The notes below the pieces were generated by a model. It was given only the letters and a program-made list of their open reading frames with translations. It had not been told where the DNA came from and made no database searches. A stretch of DNA of 15,098 nucleotides, from assembly GCA_027297485.1 (NCBI GenBank), contig JAPUHZ010000293.1:1-15098 (forward strand). Direction: 5' to 3'. Made by a program: the position numbers and the translations under genes. The first letter of the stretch is position 1. Each line of letters begins with the position of its first letter. This document shows positions 7,485 through 14,362 of this stretch, piece after piece. This DNA is from Deltaproteobacteria bacterium. Lineage in GTDB: Bacteria > Desulfobacterota_B > Binatia > UBA9968.

Positions 7485-8228
7485 ATGGGCGAGCATATCA
7501 AACTGAGCCCCCAGGAGGCAAAGGAAAAAGTGGCCGCGCTTAGGCAAATAGTTCTGGATACTTATGAAAAACAAGTCAAGTACCAGCCCTTCTTTAACGA
7601 ACTGAGGGCCGGAACTCTCTCGCGGGAGCAACTCAAAGGCTGGATTAAAAACTGGTATGCCTTTGCCCTAGAGGTCAACACGGGCATGGCCACAGCCTAT
7701 CATCAATTTGTCGGCTTTTTCAAAAGACATCCTGAATGCGAAGACCTGATTGCACAAAAAATCGGAGAAGAATTTACTACCCCTGCCCTGGGAGGCCATG
7801 CCAGAATGCTCCTCGTGTTGGGAAACGCCCTGGGAGTCCAGCCGCACGAGATGATAGAGGCAGAACTGATACCGGAGGCGCGAGGCTTGGTGGACTGTTT
7901 CGTCCGTTCATGGATCGATATACCCCTTGCCGAGTGCTTTACCATACATCTTGAAGAAGAGATCTTTGGTTTTATCTCCCAGGACTTTCGCTCCAGCCTT
8001 ACACAGCACTACGGGCTTAGTCAGGAAGATATTAAATATTTCAGGGTTCATGAAGAGGCGGATCTCGGCGAACACAGCAGCACCAATCAGTTGATCCTTC
8101 AAAAAGCTCTTGAGGATGGATACGGAAACGAACGGGCAGGATGGCCTCTCGAGTATTGCGCTCGAATCTCCGTCGAGATGATAGGTCAATTTTATGATGG
8201 TGTTTACCGGAGATACAACCGGCATTAA
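7485..8228 (+). CDS. Haem-oxygenase-like diiron oxidase (HDO), CADD/PqqC/TenA-related
   Basis: A 247-residue all-helical protein of the iron-containing haem-oxygenase-like family, relatives of which oxidise or cleave small amines, fatty acids or tyrosine-derived groups with a Fe2 centre. Likely ligands are E95, H105, E158 (in HLEEEIF) and the C-terminal H189, D193, H197 of VHEEADLGEH. The E-x9-H spacing fits SznF-like HDOs, but the last motif is HxxxDxxxH, one residue longer than the HxxxDxxH of CADD and SznF. The place where I believe Chlamydia CADD has its sacrificial tyrosine holds phenylalanine (F36-F37), which argues against a self-consuming p-aminobenzoate synthase. AAGG precedes the ATG by 10 bp. 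The dioxygenase gene starts 25 bp after the stop, so the two are co-transcribed. Confidence 0.85.
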   Translation: MGEHIKLSPQEAKEKVAALRQIVLDTYEKQVKYQPFFNELRAGTLSREQLKGWIKNWYAFALEVNTGMATAYHQFVGFFKRHPECEDLIAQKIGEEFTTPALGGHARMLLVLGNALGVQPHEMIEAELIPEARGLVDCFVRSWIDIPLAECFTIHLEEEIFGFISQDFRSSLTQHYGLSQEDIKYFRVHEEADLGEHSSTNQLILQKALEDGYGNERAGWPLEYCARISVEMIGQFYDGVYRRYNRH

Positions 8229-8253
8229 AAAACTTAGAGGGTAGGGGAGTTCC

Positions 8254-9306
8254 ATGAAGGCAGAATCTAAAGGCACTCAGGACCTGGATCGACTGCTGGC
8301 ACAAAGATGGATGTCTGGGATTTGGAGAATCGACCCGGCAGACCGCCCACGTGACCCGAAAACATCCGTAAAACCTCACCTTTGGAAGTGGGCGGATGTC
8401 TACGACAGCTTACTCCAAGCTCAAGACCGAATTGGTATCAAGGGTGGAAGCGTAGAGAGGAGAACCATCCGGCTAGTTAACCCGGGCATGAAAGAATCGG
8501 AGTTGACCAGCCATACAATGCTTTTTGCCTTCCAGCTTATCCGGCCCGGTGAGATTGCTCCTCCTCACCGCCATACGATGGCTGCGATCCGCTTTATCCT
8601 TCAAGGCAAAGGAGCTTATACAACGGTAGAGGGGCAAAAAATGGAAATGGAAGGGGGAGATCTGATCCTTACACCTCAATGGAGCTGGCATGAACACGGC
8701 CATGATGGTGAAGAGAACATGATATGGATCGACGGGCTGGACGTCCCTCTCATCCAATCGCTCCAGGTCATCTCTTTTGAACCCTACCCCGGGAAAAGGA
8801 TCCCTCTCAAAGAGAGCCCTGATGTCTCGTCTTATTATGGCATGACAAGAGCTGTTACCCCGAACCCTGGAGAAATAAAACCTCCCTTGCATTATCGCTG
8901 GTCTGATACTTACCCGTCTCTCAAGCGTCTAACTGAAGGGGACCCCAACCCATTTGAAGGGTTTGCCTTAGATTACGTAAACCCGTTAACCGGCGGGCCA
9001 ACTTTACCCACACTATCCTGTCGGGTTCAGATGCTTCGTGCCGGAGAGCGAACCCAAGTTCATCGCCACACGAGCACGAGCATCTATCACGTCTTTCACG
9101 GCAGCGGAACCACCGTGGTCAACGGTGAGCCGATCTCTTGGGATAAGGGTGACACTTTCATTGTGCCGCTTTGGAATTGGCACGAGCACGCCAACCGGTC
9201 ATCTAAAGAAGAGGCTATCCTTTTCTCCATGCATGATGCGCCGGTCCTGAAAGCGTTTGGGCTGTATCGAGAAGAGAGCCAAGGCAATACTAATTTAGGA
9301 CTGTAA
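8254..9306 (+). CDS. Gentisate 1,2-dioxygenase-like double cupin
   Basis: Iron(II) ring-cleavage dioxygenase of the gentisate/1-hydroxy-2-naphthoate/salicylate dioxygenase family. The classic reaction opens gentisate to maleylpyruvate. The 350 residues fit the family. The N-terminal cupin has PPHRHTMAAIRFILQG (H105, H107) and TPQWSWHEHG (H146), the usual iron site. The C-terminal cupin, often degenerate in gentisate dioxygenases, here also has VHRHTSTSIYHV (H270, H272) and PLWNWHEHAN (H310), so both domains could bind metal. The family N-terminal signature LWKWADVYDSLLQA (43-56) is present. ATG at 8254 has GGGGAG at about 6 bp. Maleylpyruvate isomerase and fumarylpyruvate hydrolase genes, common neighbours in gentisate operons, are absent, so the substrate may not be gentisate. 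Confidence 0.88.
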   Translation: MKAESKGTQDLDRLLAQRWMSGIWRIDPADRPRDPKTSVKPHLWKWADVYDSLLQAQDRIGIKGGSVERRTIRLVNPGMKESELTSHTMLFAFQLIRPGEIAPPHRHTMAAIRFILQGKGAYTTVEGQKMEMEGGDLILTPQWSWHEHGHDGEENMIWIDGLDVPLIQSLQVISFEPYPGKRIPLKESPDVSSYYGMTRAVTPNPGEIKPPLHYRWSDTYPSLKRLTEGDPNPFEGFALDYVNPLTGGPTLPTLSCRVQMLRAGERTQVHRHTSTSIYHVFHGSGTTVVNGEPISWDKGDTFIVPLWNWHEHANRSSKEEAILFSMHDAPVLKAFGLYREESQGNTNLGL

Positions 9307-9566
9307 AAGGATTTCCCGATACACTTAAATTCGTTTGGTATCTGACCAAACCGGTTAACGATATAATAGGACCAATTAAAAATGACTTGACCGTACGCAA
9401 TGTGCTAGACCGAGAGGAGCCCAGGCTGTATCCAGCCTATCAGATGAACTATGGCTCATTTGTTTTGCCCATTGAAACGGACATGATTACCCGGTGTTCG
9501 TCACGAAAGAGTAACGCAGAATACCAGAGCGGGAGACTCGCATGGCAAAGAAGGAACTGAAGCTTG
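9294..9566 (+). pseudogene. Possible remnant of an unidentified gene
   Basis: After the TAA at 9291 this frame stays open for about 90 codons, crossing the dioxygenase stop and reaching into the next gene. It reads like protein (for example GFPDTLKFVWYLTKPV, then NVLDREEPRLYPAYQMNYG). There is no start codon before the protein-like part and no ribosome binding site. After about 9490 the reading loses its protein-like look. I do not recognise the family. It is either a 5'- and 3'-truncated gene or chance open frame. Confidence 0.35.
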
Positions 9567-10576
9567 CAACGTTTAACCTTTTCAATCTGCAGTTGCCAAA
9601 TAAACCCATGTATCGCGGCAAGAAATATTCGCAAGCCCAGTATAATCGGAAGGTCGAGTGGTCTGCTACTATTTTGAAAGAGTTGCAAGCGGATATCATT
9701 GGATTCGAGGAGCTTTGGGATCCAAAGTGTCTGGACGACATATTTAGCAAGGCTGGTATGAAGAGTCAGTATGAACTGATCAGCACGGATGCAAACCCGA
9801 ACGGAATTTCCGTTGCCCTTGCCATAAGATCCCCACACGATGCGGTTTATACGCGTTGGATCAAGAACTTTCCGGAGCAGCTTGTTCTAAAGAAGCGTAA
9901 AGGTACGGCTAATGAGCCGGATTATCAAGTCTCGGTTTCTATTGATAGGTTCTCACGAGCGGTCCTGCGAGTAACGGTAAAGCCGGATATGGGAATCACT
10001 AAAAAAGTCCCAAATATTGTAGTGTGCGTGGCCCATTTAAAATCAAAATTGGGAATGCAGCTAGATGATGAGGAAAGGTCACAGAGTTCCATTCGGGCGC
10101 ACAGTCAAGCGATTGGTTCGGCCCTGTCTACAATCCGGCGAACCGCGGAAGCTGCAGCATTGCGTGTACTGATAAATACGATAATGCGAGATACGGATAC
10201 TCCGATTGTGGTATTGGGCGACCTCAATGATTCGCAACTGAGCGTGACTATCTCAATAATAAGCGGAGAACCAAAATACCGCCTTTTTTCTAAGAGCCGT
10301 ACAGGTATAAAGAACGACCGTGGACTTTATGCAGCAGCAACTCTCCAGGAGTACCGTAGTCTGCGGGATGTTTTTTACACCCATATCCACGATGGTAGGC
10401 GGGAATCGCTGGACCATATCCTGGTGTCTGAACAATTCTATGATTACTCCAAAAACCGGATTTGGTCGTTTAGGGAGATGCGAATCCTCAATGATCATTT
10501 AGACGATCAAGACCCAGCGACATCCGACCATGCAGCGGTATGCGCAACATTTGATTATAATCCTGCCAAGAAATAA
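9542..10576 (+). CDS. Endonuclease/exonuclease/phosphatase (EEP) family hydrolase
   Basis: A 344-residue Mg-dependent phosphodiester hydrolase of the DNase I/exonuclease III fold. The family's signatures appear in order: ATFNLFNL with N12, DIIGFEE (metal-binding E56 or E57), VAHLKS (H165), GDLND (D227, N229), SLDHILVS (D291, H292) and TSDHAAV (D329, H330, the catalytic pair). There is no signal peptide or membrane segment, so it should act inside the cell. The substrate could be nucleic acid or another phosphodiester. Its codon use looks more AT-rich than that of the flanking genes. It lies between two probable gene remnants, which suggests insertion by transfer or rearrangement. The start ATG at 9542 follows CGGGAG (9532-9537) at a short spacing. 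Confidence 0.88.
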   Translation: MAKKELKLATFNLFNLQLPNKPMYRGKKYSQAQYNRKVEWSATILKELQADIIGFEELWDPKCLDDIFSKAGMKSQYELISTDANPNGISVALAIRSPHDAVYTRWIKNFPEQLVLKKRKGTANEPDYQVSVSIDRFSRAVLRVTVKPDMGITKKVPNIVVCVAHLKSKLGMQLDDEERSQSSIRAHSQAIGSALSTIRRTAEAAALRVLINTIMRDTDTPIVVLGDLNDSQLSVTISIISGEPKYRLFSKSRTGIKNDRGLYAAATLQEYRSLRDVFYTHIHDGRRESLDHILVSEQFYDYSKNRIWSFREMRILNDHLDDQDPATSDHAAVCATFDYNPAKK

Positions 10577-10735
10577 TCTGGTGGCAGGACAAATGATCGA
10601 TATCAAACCATCGTAGCTGACGGACTACTTCCTTCATACTTGAAGAGCGCCACCCTGATCGTACCGCTTAGGAGTTGGCATAACCATGCTAACCGGTCAC
10701 CAGAAGGAAGAGGTACTTTTCAGAAATTTTTGTGA
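10577..10735 (+). pseudogene. C-terminal fragment of a second gentisate-dioxygenase-like cupin
   Basis: In the frame that follows the EEP stop, bases 10604-10705 encode a degraded copy of the end of the cupin-2 domain. TLIVPLRSWHNHANRSPE matches residues 301-318 of the dioxygenase at 8254 (TFIVPLWNWHEHANRSSK), and QTIVADG aligns with TTVVNG just upstream. The fragment has no start, lacks the first HxH motif, and ends at TGA 10733. The nucleotide match in the core is also clear (about three quarters of bases by eye). It is a truncated paralogue left behind by a rearrangement, and it forms the gap between the EEP gene and the LLM gene. Confidence 0.75.
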
Positions 10736-11673
10736 TGAAGTTCGGAGTCTTTCTACCTATCTCCGGTCGAGCCGCTGGCCGGCAGACTTTGATGCAGGCA
10801 GCCAGACAGGCGGAATCTCTAGCTTACGATTCCGTCTGGAGTGCAGACCGCATCATTATCCCTTGGGAGATAAAAACCCCCTATCCTTACAGCGAAGGAA
10901 ACCGTTTCATCGTCCCCCCGGATCGCCCTTTCTTCGAGCCTCTGACTTGTCTTGCATTTCTCGCCGGTTGCACGGAAAAAGTGAAGCTTGGAATGAGTGT
11001 GCTCGTCCTCCCCTACCGCCATCCCGTTTACTGGGCCAAGATCGCCACCACGATTGATCAATTATCCACAGGTAGACTGATTTTAGGTGTCGGCGTTGGT
11101 TGGATGGCTGAAGAATTCGACGCGTTAGGCACGCCGTTCAAAGAGCGAGGGCAGGTCTCCGATGAGCAGCTCGAACTTCTCAATCGCCTTTGGAAAGATG
11201 AGAAGGTGAGTTTTGACGGACAATATTACTGCTTCAAAGATATCGCTTTTTATCCAAAACCCTTTCAGAAGCCTCGTATCCCGATTTGGGTCGGAGGCGA
11301 AGGGAATCACGCACAACGAAGAGCCGGCACCTATGGCGATGCCTGGTTCCCCTACTTTGTAAGAATCACTCCGAAGGAATTGGCCGAACGATTCGACAAC
11401 GTCCGGCGTTGCGCACTCCAGGCGGGAAGAGAGCCGGGGCAAATCACCTTGGCTTGCTGTCTTCCGATCGAGCTGACTCCCAAGCCGGTTCCTCAGGAGG
11501 AGGACTATTTGAGGGGAAGCACCGGACAGGTCGCCGAATCTCTGAAAAAGTTCCAGGAAGTCGGAGTCGACCACATCGCCCTTCAATTCATGGTACCGAG
11601 TTGGCCTAAACGGCAGGAGCAGATCGAGCGCTTCGCCCTGGAGGTTTTGCCTATCTTTCAAACGCAAAAATAA
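10735..11673 (+). CDS. LLM-class F420-dependent oxidoreductase, Rv2161c-like
   Basis: A 312-residue TIM-barrel flavin/deazaflavin oxidoreductase of the luciferase-like monooxygenase superfamily. The N terminus KFGVFLP, DSVWSADRIIIP, the YPYSEGNRF segment, LGMSVLVLPYRHPVYWAK and LILGVGVGWMAEEFDALG are those of the F420-binding subfamily related to mycobacterial Rv2161c, and IPIWVGGEGNHAQRRAG is the usual mid-protein segment. It probably transfers hydride to or from F420 on an unknown substrate, and cofH in the same window shows the host makes F420. I prefer ATG at 10735 to the GTG one codon earlier. The ribosome binding site is poor. It overlaps the end of the cupin fragment. Confidence 0.9.
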   Translation: MKFGVFLPISGRAAGRQTLMQAARQAESLAYDSVWSADRIIIPWEIKTPYPYSEGNRFIVPPDRPFFEPLTCLAFLAGCTEKVKLGMSVLVLPYRHPVYWAKIATTIDQLSTGRLILGVGVGWMAEEFDALGTPFKERGQVSDEQLELLNRLWKDEKVSFDGQYYCFKDIAFYPKPFQKPRIPIWVGGEGNHAQRRAGTYGDAWFPYFVRITPKELAERFDNVRRCALQAGREPGQITLACCLPIELTPKPVPQEEDYLRGSTGQVAESLKKFQEVGVDHIALQFMVPSWPKRQEQIERFALEVLPIFQTQK

Positions 11674-11790
11674 AATTTGCCGATAGCTGTTCCGACAAGG
11701 TAGAAATTTGCCTCTCCTTAGGATAATTAAACTCAACGTAGCTTATTGAAGCTGCACGGTGTGCCAACACAAAAGAAAGGAATTACCCGT

Positions 11791-12795
11791 ATGAGCAATT
11801 TACCCCGAGTGGCTCTGATCATTACAGGCGGAACGATTGACTCTATCGGGAAGGACCGACTGGATTTGGCGTGGTATATCGAAGCAGGAAAGCGGTTAGG
11901 TGAGGGCGAACTCTTAGGACAGCTTCCCGAACTGAAGACGATAGCCCAAGTGGAGGAGGTTCCCTTCCGACGTCTCCCCAGCCACGCACTCGTTGACAAA
12001 GACTGGCTCGACATGGTGCGAACGATTCATTCAATATTTGATGAAAACAAGGCGGATGGTATCGTCATCACCCACGGAACCAACACTATCGAAGAAACCG
12101 CGTACTTTTTAAACCTGACGCTCAAAACAGACAAACCCGTCGTCATTGTCGGATCCATGCGGCCTTCTTCGGCGATCAGCGCCGACGGCTATCTTAATCT
12201 CGTCAATGCAGTCAAAGTTGCCGCCGATCCCAATTCGAAAGGACGCGGCTCCCTACTGGTCATGAACGACTCGATTTACAGCGGCCGCGACGTGACCAAG
12301 ACCGCGACTTACCGGGTACAGGCTTTTCAAGGCCGAGATCTTGGTCCCCTCGGCTTCGCAGATGCCGACGGGAGAATTGTCTATTACCACCAGACCGCGA
12401 GGAAACACACCGTCAATACAGAGTTCGATGTCCGGAACTTGAAGTCGCTCCCACGCGTGGATGTGGTTGTCTCTTACGTCGGCGCAGACGGGGCAATGAT
12501 CGACGCGGCAGCAGCCGCTGGTGCAAAAGGAATTGTAAGCGCGGCCACTGGAGCTGGACGACCCACGCCCGCTGAAGATAAGGCATTCGACAGAGTTTAT
12601 AAGGAGAAGGGAGTCATCATGTGTCTGTGCAGCCGAGTCGGTTCAGGGCGTGTGGTCCGAAGTCCCGGACTAGCTAAGCGTGGTTTCGTCGCAGGCGACA
12701 ACCTTCAACCATGGAAGGCCCGCGTTCTGTTGGCTTTAGGTCTTGCGAAAACAAACAACGCCGACGAAATCCAGCGGATGTTCGATACGTATTGA
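11791..12795 (+). CDS. Asparaginase-family amidohydrolase with altered substrate pocket
   Basis: Threonine amidohydrolase of the bacterial type II asparaginase/glutaminase fold, 334 residues, hydrolysing an amide to acid plus ammonia. Catalytic threonines are T15 (TGGTID) and T97 (THGTNTIEETA), with S64 and K170 (RDVTKT) also in place. Two pocket residues differ from E. coli AnsB: Asp90, which binds the substrate alpha-amino group, is Asn98 here, and Gln59 is His65. There is no signal peptide, unlike periplasmic AnsB, so it should be cytoplasmic. The N-terminal and C-terminal domains (ending EIQRMFDTY) are complete. ATG at 11791 is preferred because GAAAGGA lies about 10 bp before it; a TTG at 11746 in the same frame would add 15 residues that lack family similarity. 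L-asparagine may not be the substrate. Confidence 0.9.
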   Translation: MSNLPRVALIITGGTIDSIGKDRLDLAWYIEAGKRLGEGELLGQLPELKTIAQVEEVPFRRLPSHALVDKDWLDMVRTIHSIFDENKADGIVITHGTNTIEETAYFLNLTLKTDKPVVIVGSMRPSSAISADGYLNLVNAVKVAADPNSKGRGSLLVMNDSIYSGRDVTKTATYRVQAFQGRDLGPLGFADADGRIVYYHQTARKHTVNTEFDVRNLKSLPRVDVVVSYVGADGAMIDAAAAAGAKGIVSAATGAGRPTPAEDKAFDRVYKEKGVIMCLCSRVGSGRVVRSPGLAKRGFVAGDNLQPWKARVLLALGLAKTNNADEIQRMFDTY

Positions 12796-12892
12796 TCCTA
12801 ATGTCTATTTATGCGGACCACCTTCGACGTTAAGACCCGGAAGGCGCATCAGAGAAATATCATTGGAAGGGGTTGAGTCAGAGCGAACGTCT

Positions 12893-13531
12893 TTAATCGT
12901 CAAAGATCTCTACCCTGATCTGTTCTCCCCTACCTGACTGGGGACAGGCACTGGCCGCGACCAAACAATCCATCTCAGCCCTGAAGTCAACGTGAGCTTC
13001 TCTTTCAGGCCGTATCATCGTATCGAACATGGCGCCCGTCTCAGGGTCAATCTTCATCGTCTGAAATATATTAAAAGGGCTTGGAATATCTTCGGGCGGG
13101 ACGTTCCAGGGCTTAAGAGCGTCTGTTAGATTTTCCCAACAGCCATGGTCGGGAATCTCTTGGGGGGCCTTGGGGTTCAGGTCTACTCCCTCGGCGAATA
13201 TCCTCTTCGCCGACCCTTGGGCTACCATCTCAAAGCGCTTCCGGCTGCACATCCCCTTTTGCAAATCGTGCTTGCCTTCTTTGAAGGTATCTTCAACGAT
13301 GGTGAGCATCGGATTATTCAACTTAGATATCAACCGGTCGCCGGTGCTGATAAAGATCTTTGCTTGATTCGTCTTTGTCCTTGCTTGATCGAACCTCTCC
13401 TTGAGGTCATGGAGATTGAAGGCCACGAAATCCACCACCGTCCTTCCGGCCACTCGCAGCCTCTGACCCTTCCTTACAATGAAGGCCCTGCCGGAATTCT
13501 TCGGAACAATTTCACTCTTCAATGGTGCCAT
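12893..13531 (-). CDS. DUF1989 protein (carboxyguanidine deiminase / urea-carboxylase-associated family)
   Basis: A 212-residue member of the DUF1989 family, whose best-known members are the paired CgdA/CgdB subunits of carboxyguanidine deiminase in guanidine breakdown. Family hallmarks include GRTVVDFVAFNLHDLKERFD (29-48), STGDRLISK, PMLTIVEDT, HDLQKGMC (H88, C95), DHGCWEN (C131), PFNIFQTMKID, and the C-terminal FRAEMDCLVAASACP (C189, C196). Histidine and cysteines suggest a zinc site. Only one copy is present and no urea carboxylase, allophanate hydrolase or transporter is nearby, so guanidine use is not supported by context. ATG at 13531 is preferred to the TTG one codon earlier. Convergent with the amidase gene (97 bp between stops). 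I see no strong terminator there, only a CCTTC/GAAGG pair. Confidence 0.88.
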   Translation of the reverse strand: MAPLKSEIVPKNSGRAFIVRKGQRLRVAGRTVVDFVAFNLHDLKERFDQARTKTNQAKIFISTGDRLISKLNNPMLTIVEDTFKEGKHDLQKGMCSRKRFEMVAQGSAKRIFAEGVDLNPKAPQEIPDHGCWENLTDALKPWNVPPEDIPSPFNIFQTMKIDPETGAMFDTMIRPEREAHVDFRAEMDCLVAASACPQSGRGEQIRVEIFDD

Positions 13532-13569
13532 CAAAACTCTTTACCACGCACCGCCTGCCAAGCAAGAAA

Positions 13570-13599
13570 ATTCTCTCACCAAGCCATTACAGCTGTCAA
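13570..13599 (-). promoter_or_regulatory. Probable promoter of the DUF1989 gene
   Basis: On the minus strand TTGACA (13599-13594) is a perfect -35 box, followed after 18 bp by GAGAAT (13575-13570), a 4 of 6 match to the -10 box, 39 bp before the ATG. This suggests the gene is transcribed on its own rather than from the nuclease gene upstream. Confidence 0.4.
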
Positions 13600-13621
13600 C
13601 AATAAACACAATAGGGAAAGG

Positions 13622-14338
13622 CTACCGCATCTTTCTTTTTTTGTTTTTTAGCTTATCGGCAGCCTCGCCTCGTAGACGATCCCAAAGCATTAACCCCGCC
13701 CGGCGCTCTATCTCTGTCGTTAGACAAAGGAAATCGGAAAGAGGTTTTTTAGATTCCGCATTTGGCAGAATGAACGACCAGATGCTCAGCTGGCCCTTTA
13801 CATTCTCCGCGAGGATGCTCTTGAAGAAAGCGTGGGGGATAGGGATGATAACGTTGTTTTTATCACCCTTGCCGATTACCTCTATCTTTTTTCCCACGTC
13901 GAACAGGGGACCGCAAATCACGTAAACTTCGACGTATTTCTTGGCAAGCTCTCGAACCGATTCTTCCAGTTTCTTCCAAATACCCCTGTTAAATTTTGGC
14001 CTCTGTGGAGACATATTCGTCAAGAGGAAGGTCTCGCTGTTTTTAATCTCTGTTGCCCGTCGATCCGCACTCGCAATCAGATGCCCCCGGTCATATCCCG
14101 AGCCCTTGTAGTCAATCAGGTCGGCACGGAATTTTTCCGGCACTCTGAGGTCGGCCCGGAAACTATCGATCCGATCCACCTCCACTCGCTTGTTCTCTGG
14201 ATCAATCACCTCCATTACCCATCGTGCTTGCCGAAAGAGATAGGAGTACCCGAGAATATACTCTCGATTAAAAAGCAATTGATCGGCGCTTGGAGCCCCA
14301 TACGCAGTTTCCGGTCGTAGGCTCGGTATTTCTATCAT
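13622..14338 (-). CDS. DNA/RNA non-specific endonuclease, NUC1/EndoG type
   Basis: A 238-residue beta-beta-alpha-metal nuclease that degrades DNA and RNA without sequence preference. The active-site motif is DRGH at 83-86 (in GYDRGHLIASADR), with H86 as general base. TNMSPQRPKFNRGIW (107-121) supplies the metal-binding Asn117, and E125 follows. No signal peptide is present, unlike secreted Serratia-type enzymes, so it would act in the cytoplasm or be handled by another route. No inhibitor gene is evident. The C terminus is strongly basic (DKLKNKKRKMR). ATG at 14338 has a good ribosome binding site (AGGAGA, 7 bp). It begins 24 bp after gluconokinase, so they are probably co-transcribed. Confidence 0.92.
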   Translation of the reverse strand: MIEIPSLRPETAYGAPSADQLLFNREYILGYSYLFRQARWVMEVIDPENKRVEVDRIDSFRADLRVPEKFRADLIDYKGSGYDRGHLIASADRRATEIKNSETFLLTNMSPQRPKFNRGIWKKLEESVRELAKKYVEVYVICGPLFDVGKKIEVIGKGDKNNVIIPIPHAFFKSILAENVKGQLSIWSFILPNAESKKPLSDFLCLTTEIERRAGLMLWDRLRGEAADKLKNKKRKMR

Positions 14339-14362
14339 TTTGCTTCTCCTGTATTTTTTTCC

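Noticed and set aside
9333..9367. Hairpin GTTTGGT/ACCAAAC followed by a perfect TATAAT
   Set aside because: No -35 box lies at a usable distance, and the hairpin lacks a T-run, so neither a promoter nor a terminator can be supported. The same bases read as part of the possible gene remnant.
9423..9438. 6-bp stem AGGCTG/CAGCCT as a terminator after the dioxygenase
   Set aside because: It is short, more than 100 bp after the stop, and not followed by a U-tract.
10686..11057. 123-residue plus-strand reading frame over the start of the LLM gene
   Set aside because: It overlaps the well-supported LLM oxidoreductase in another frame and shows no domain.
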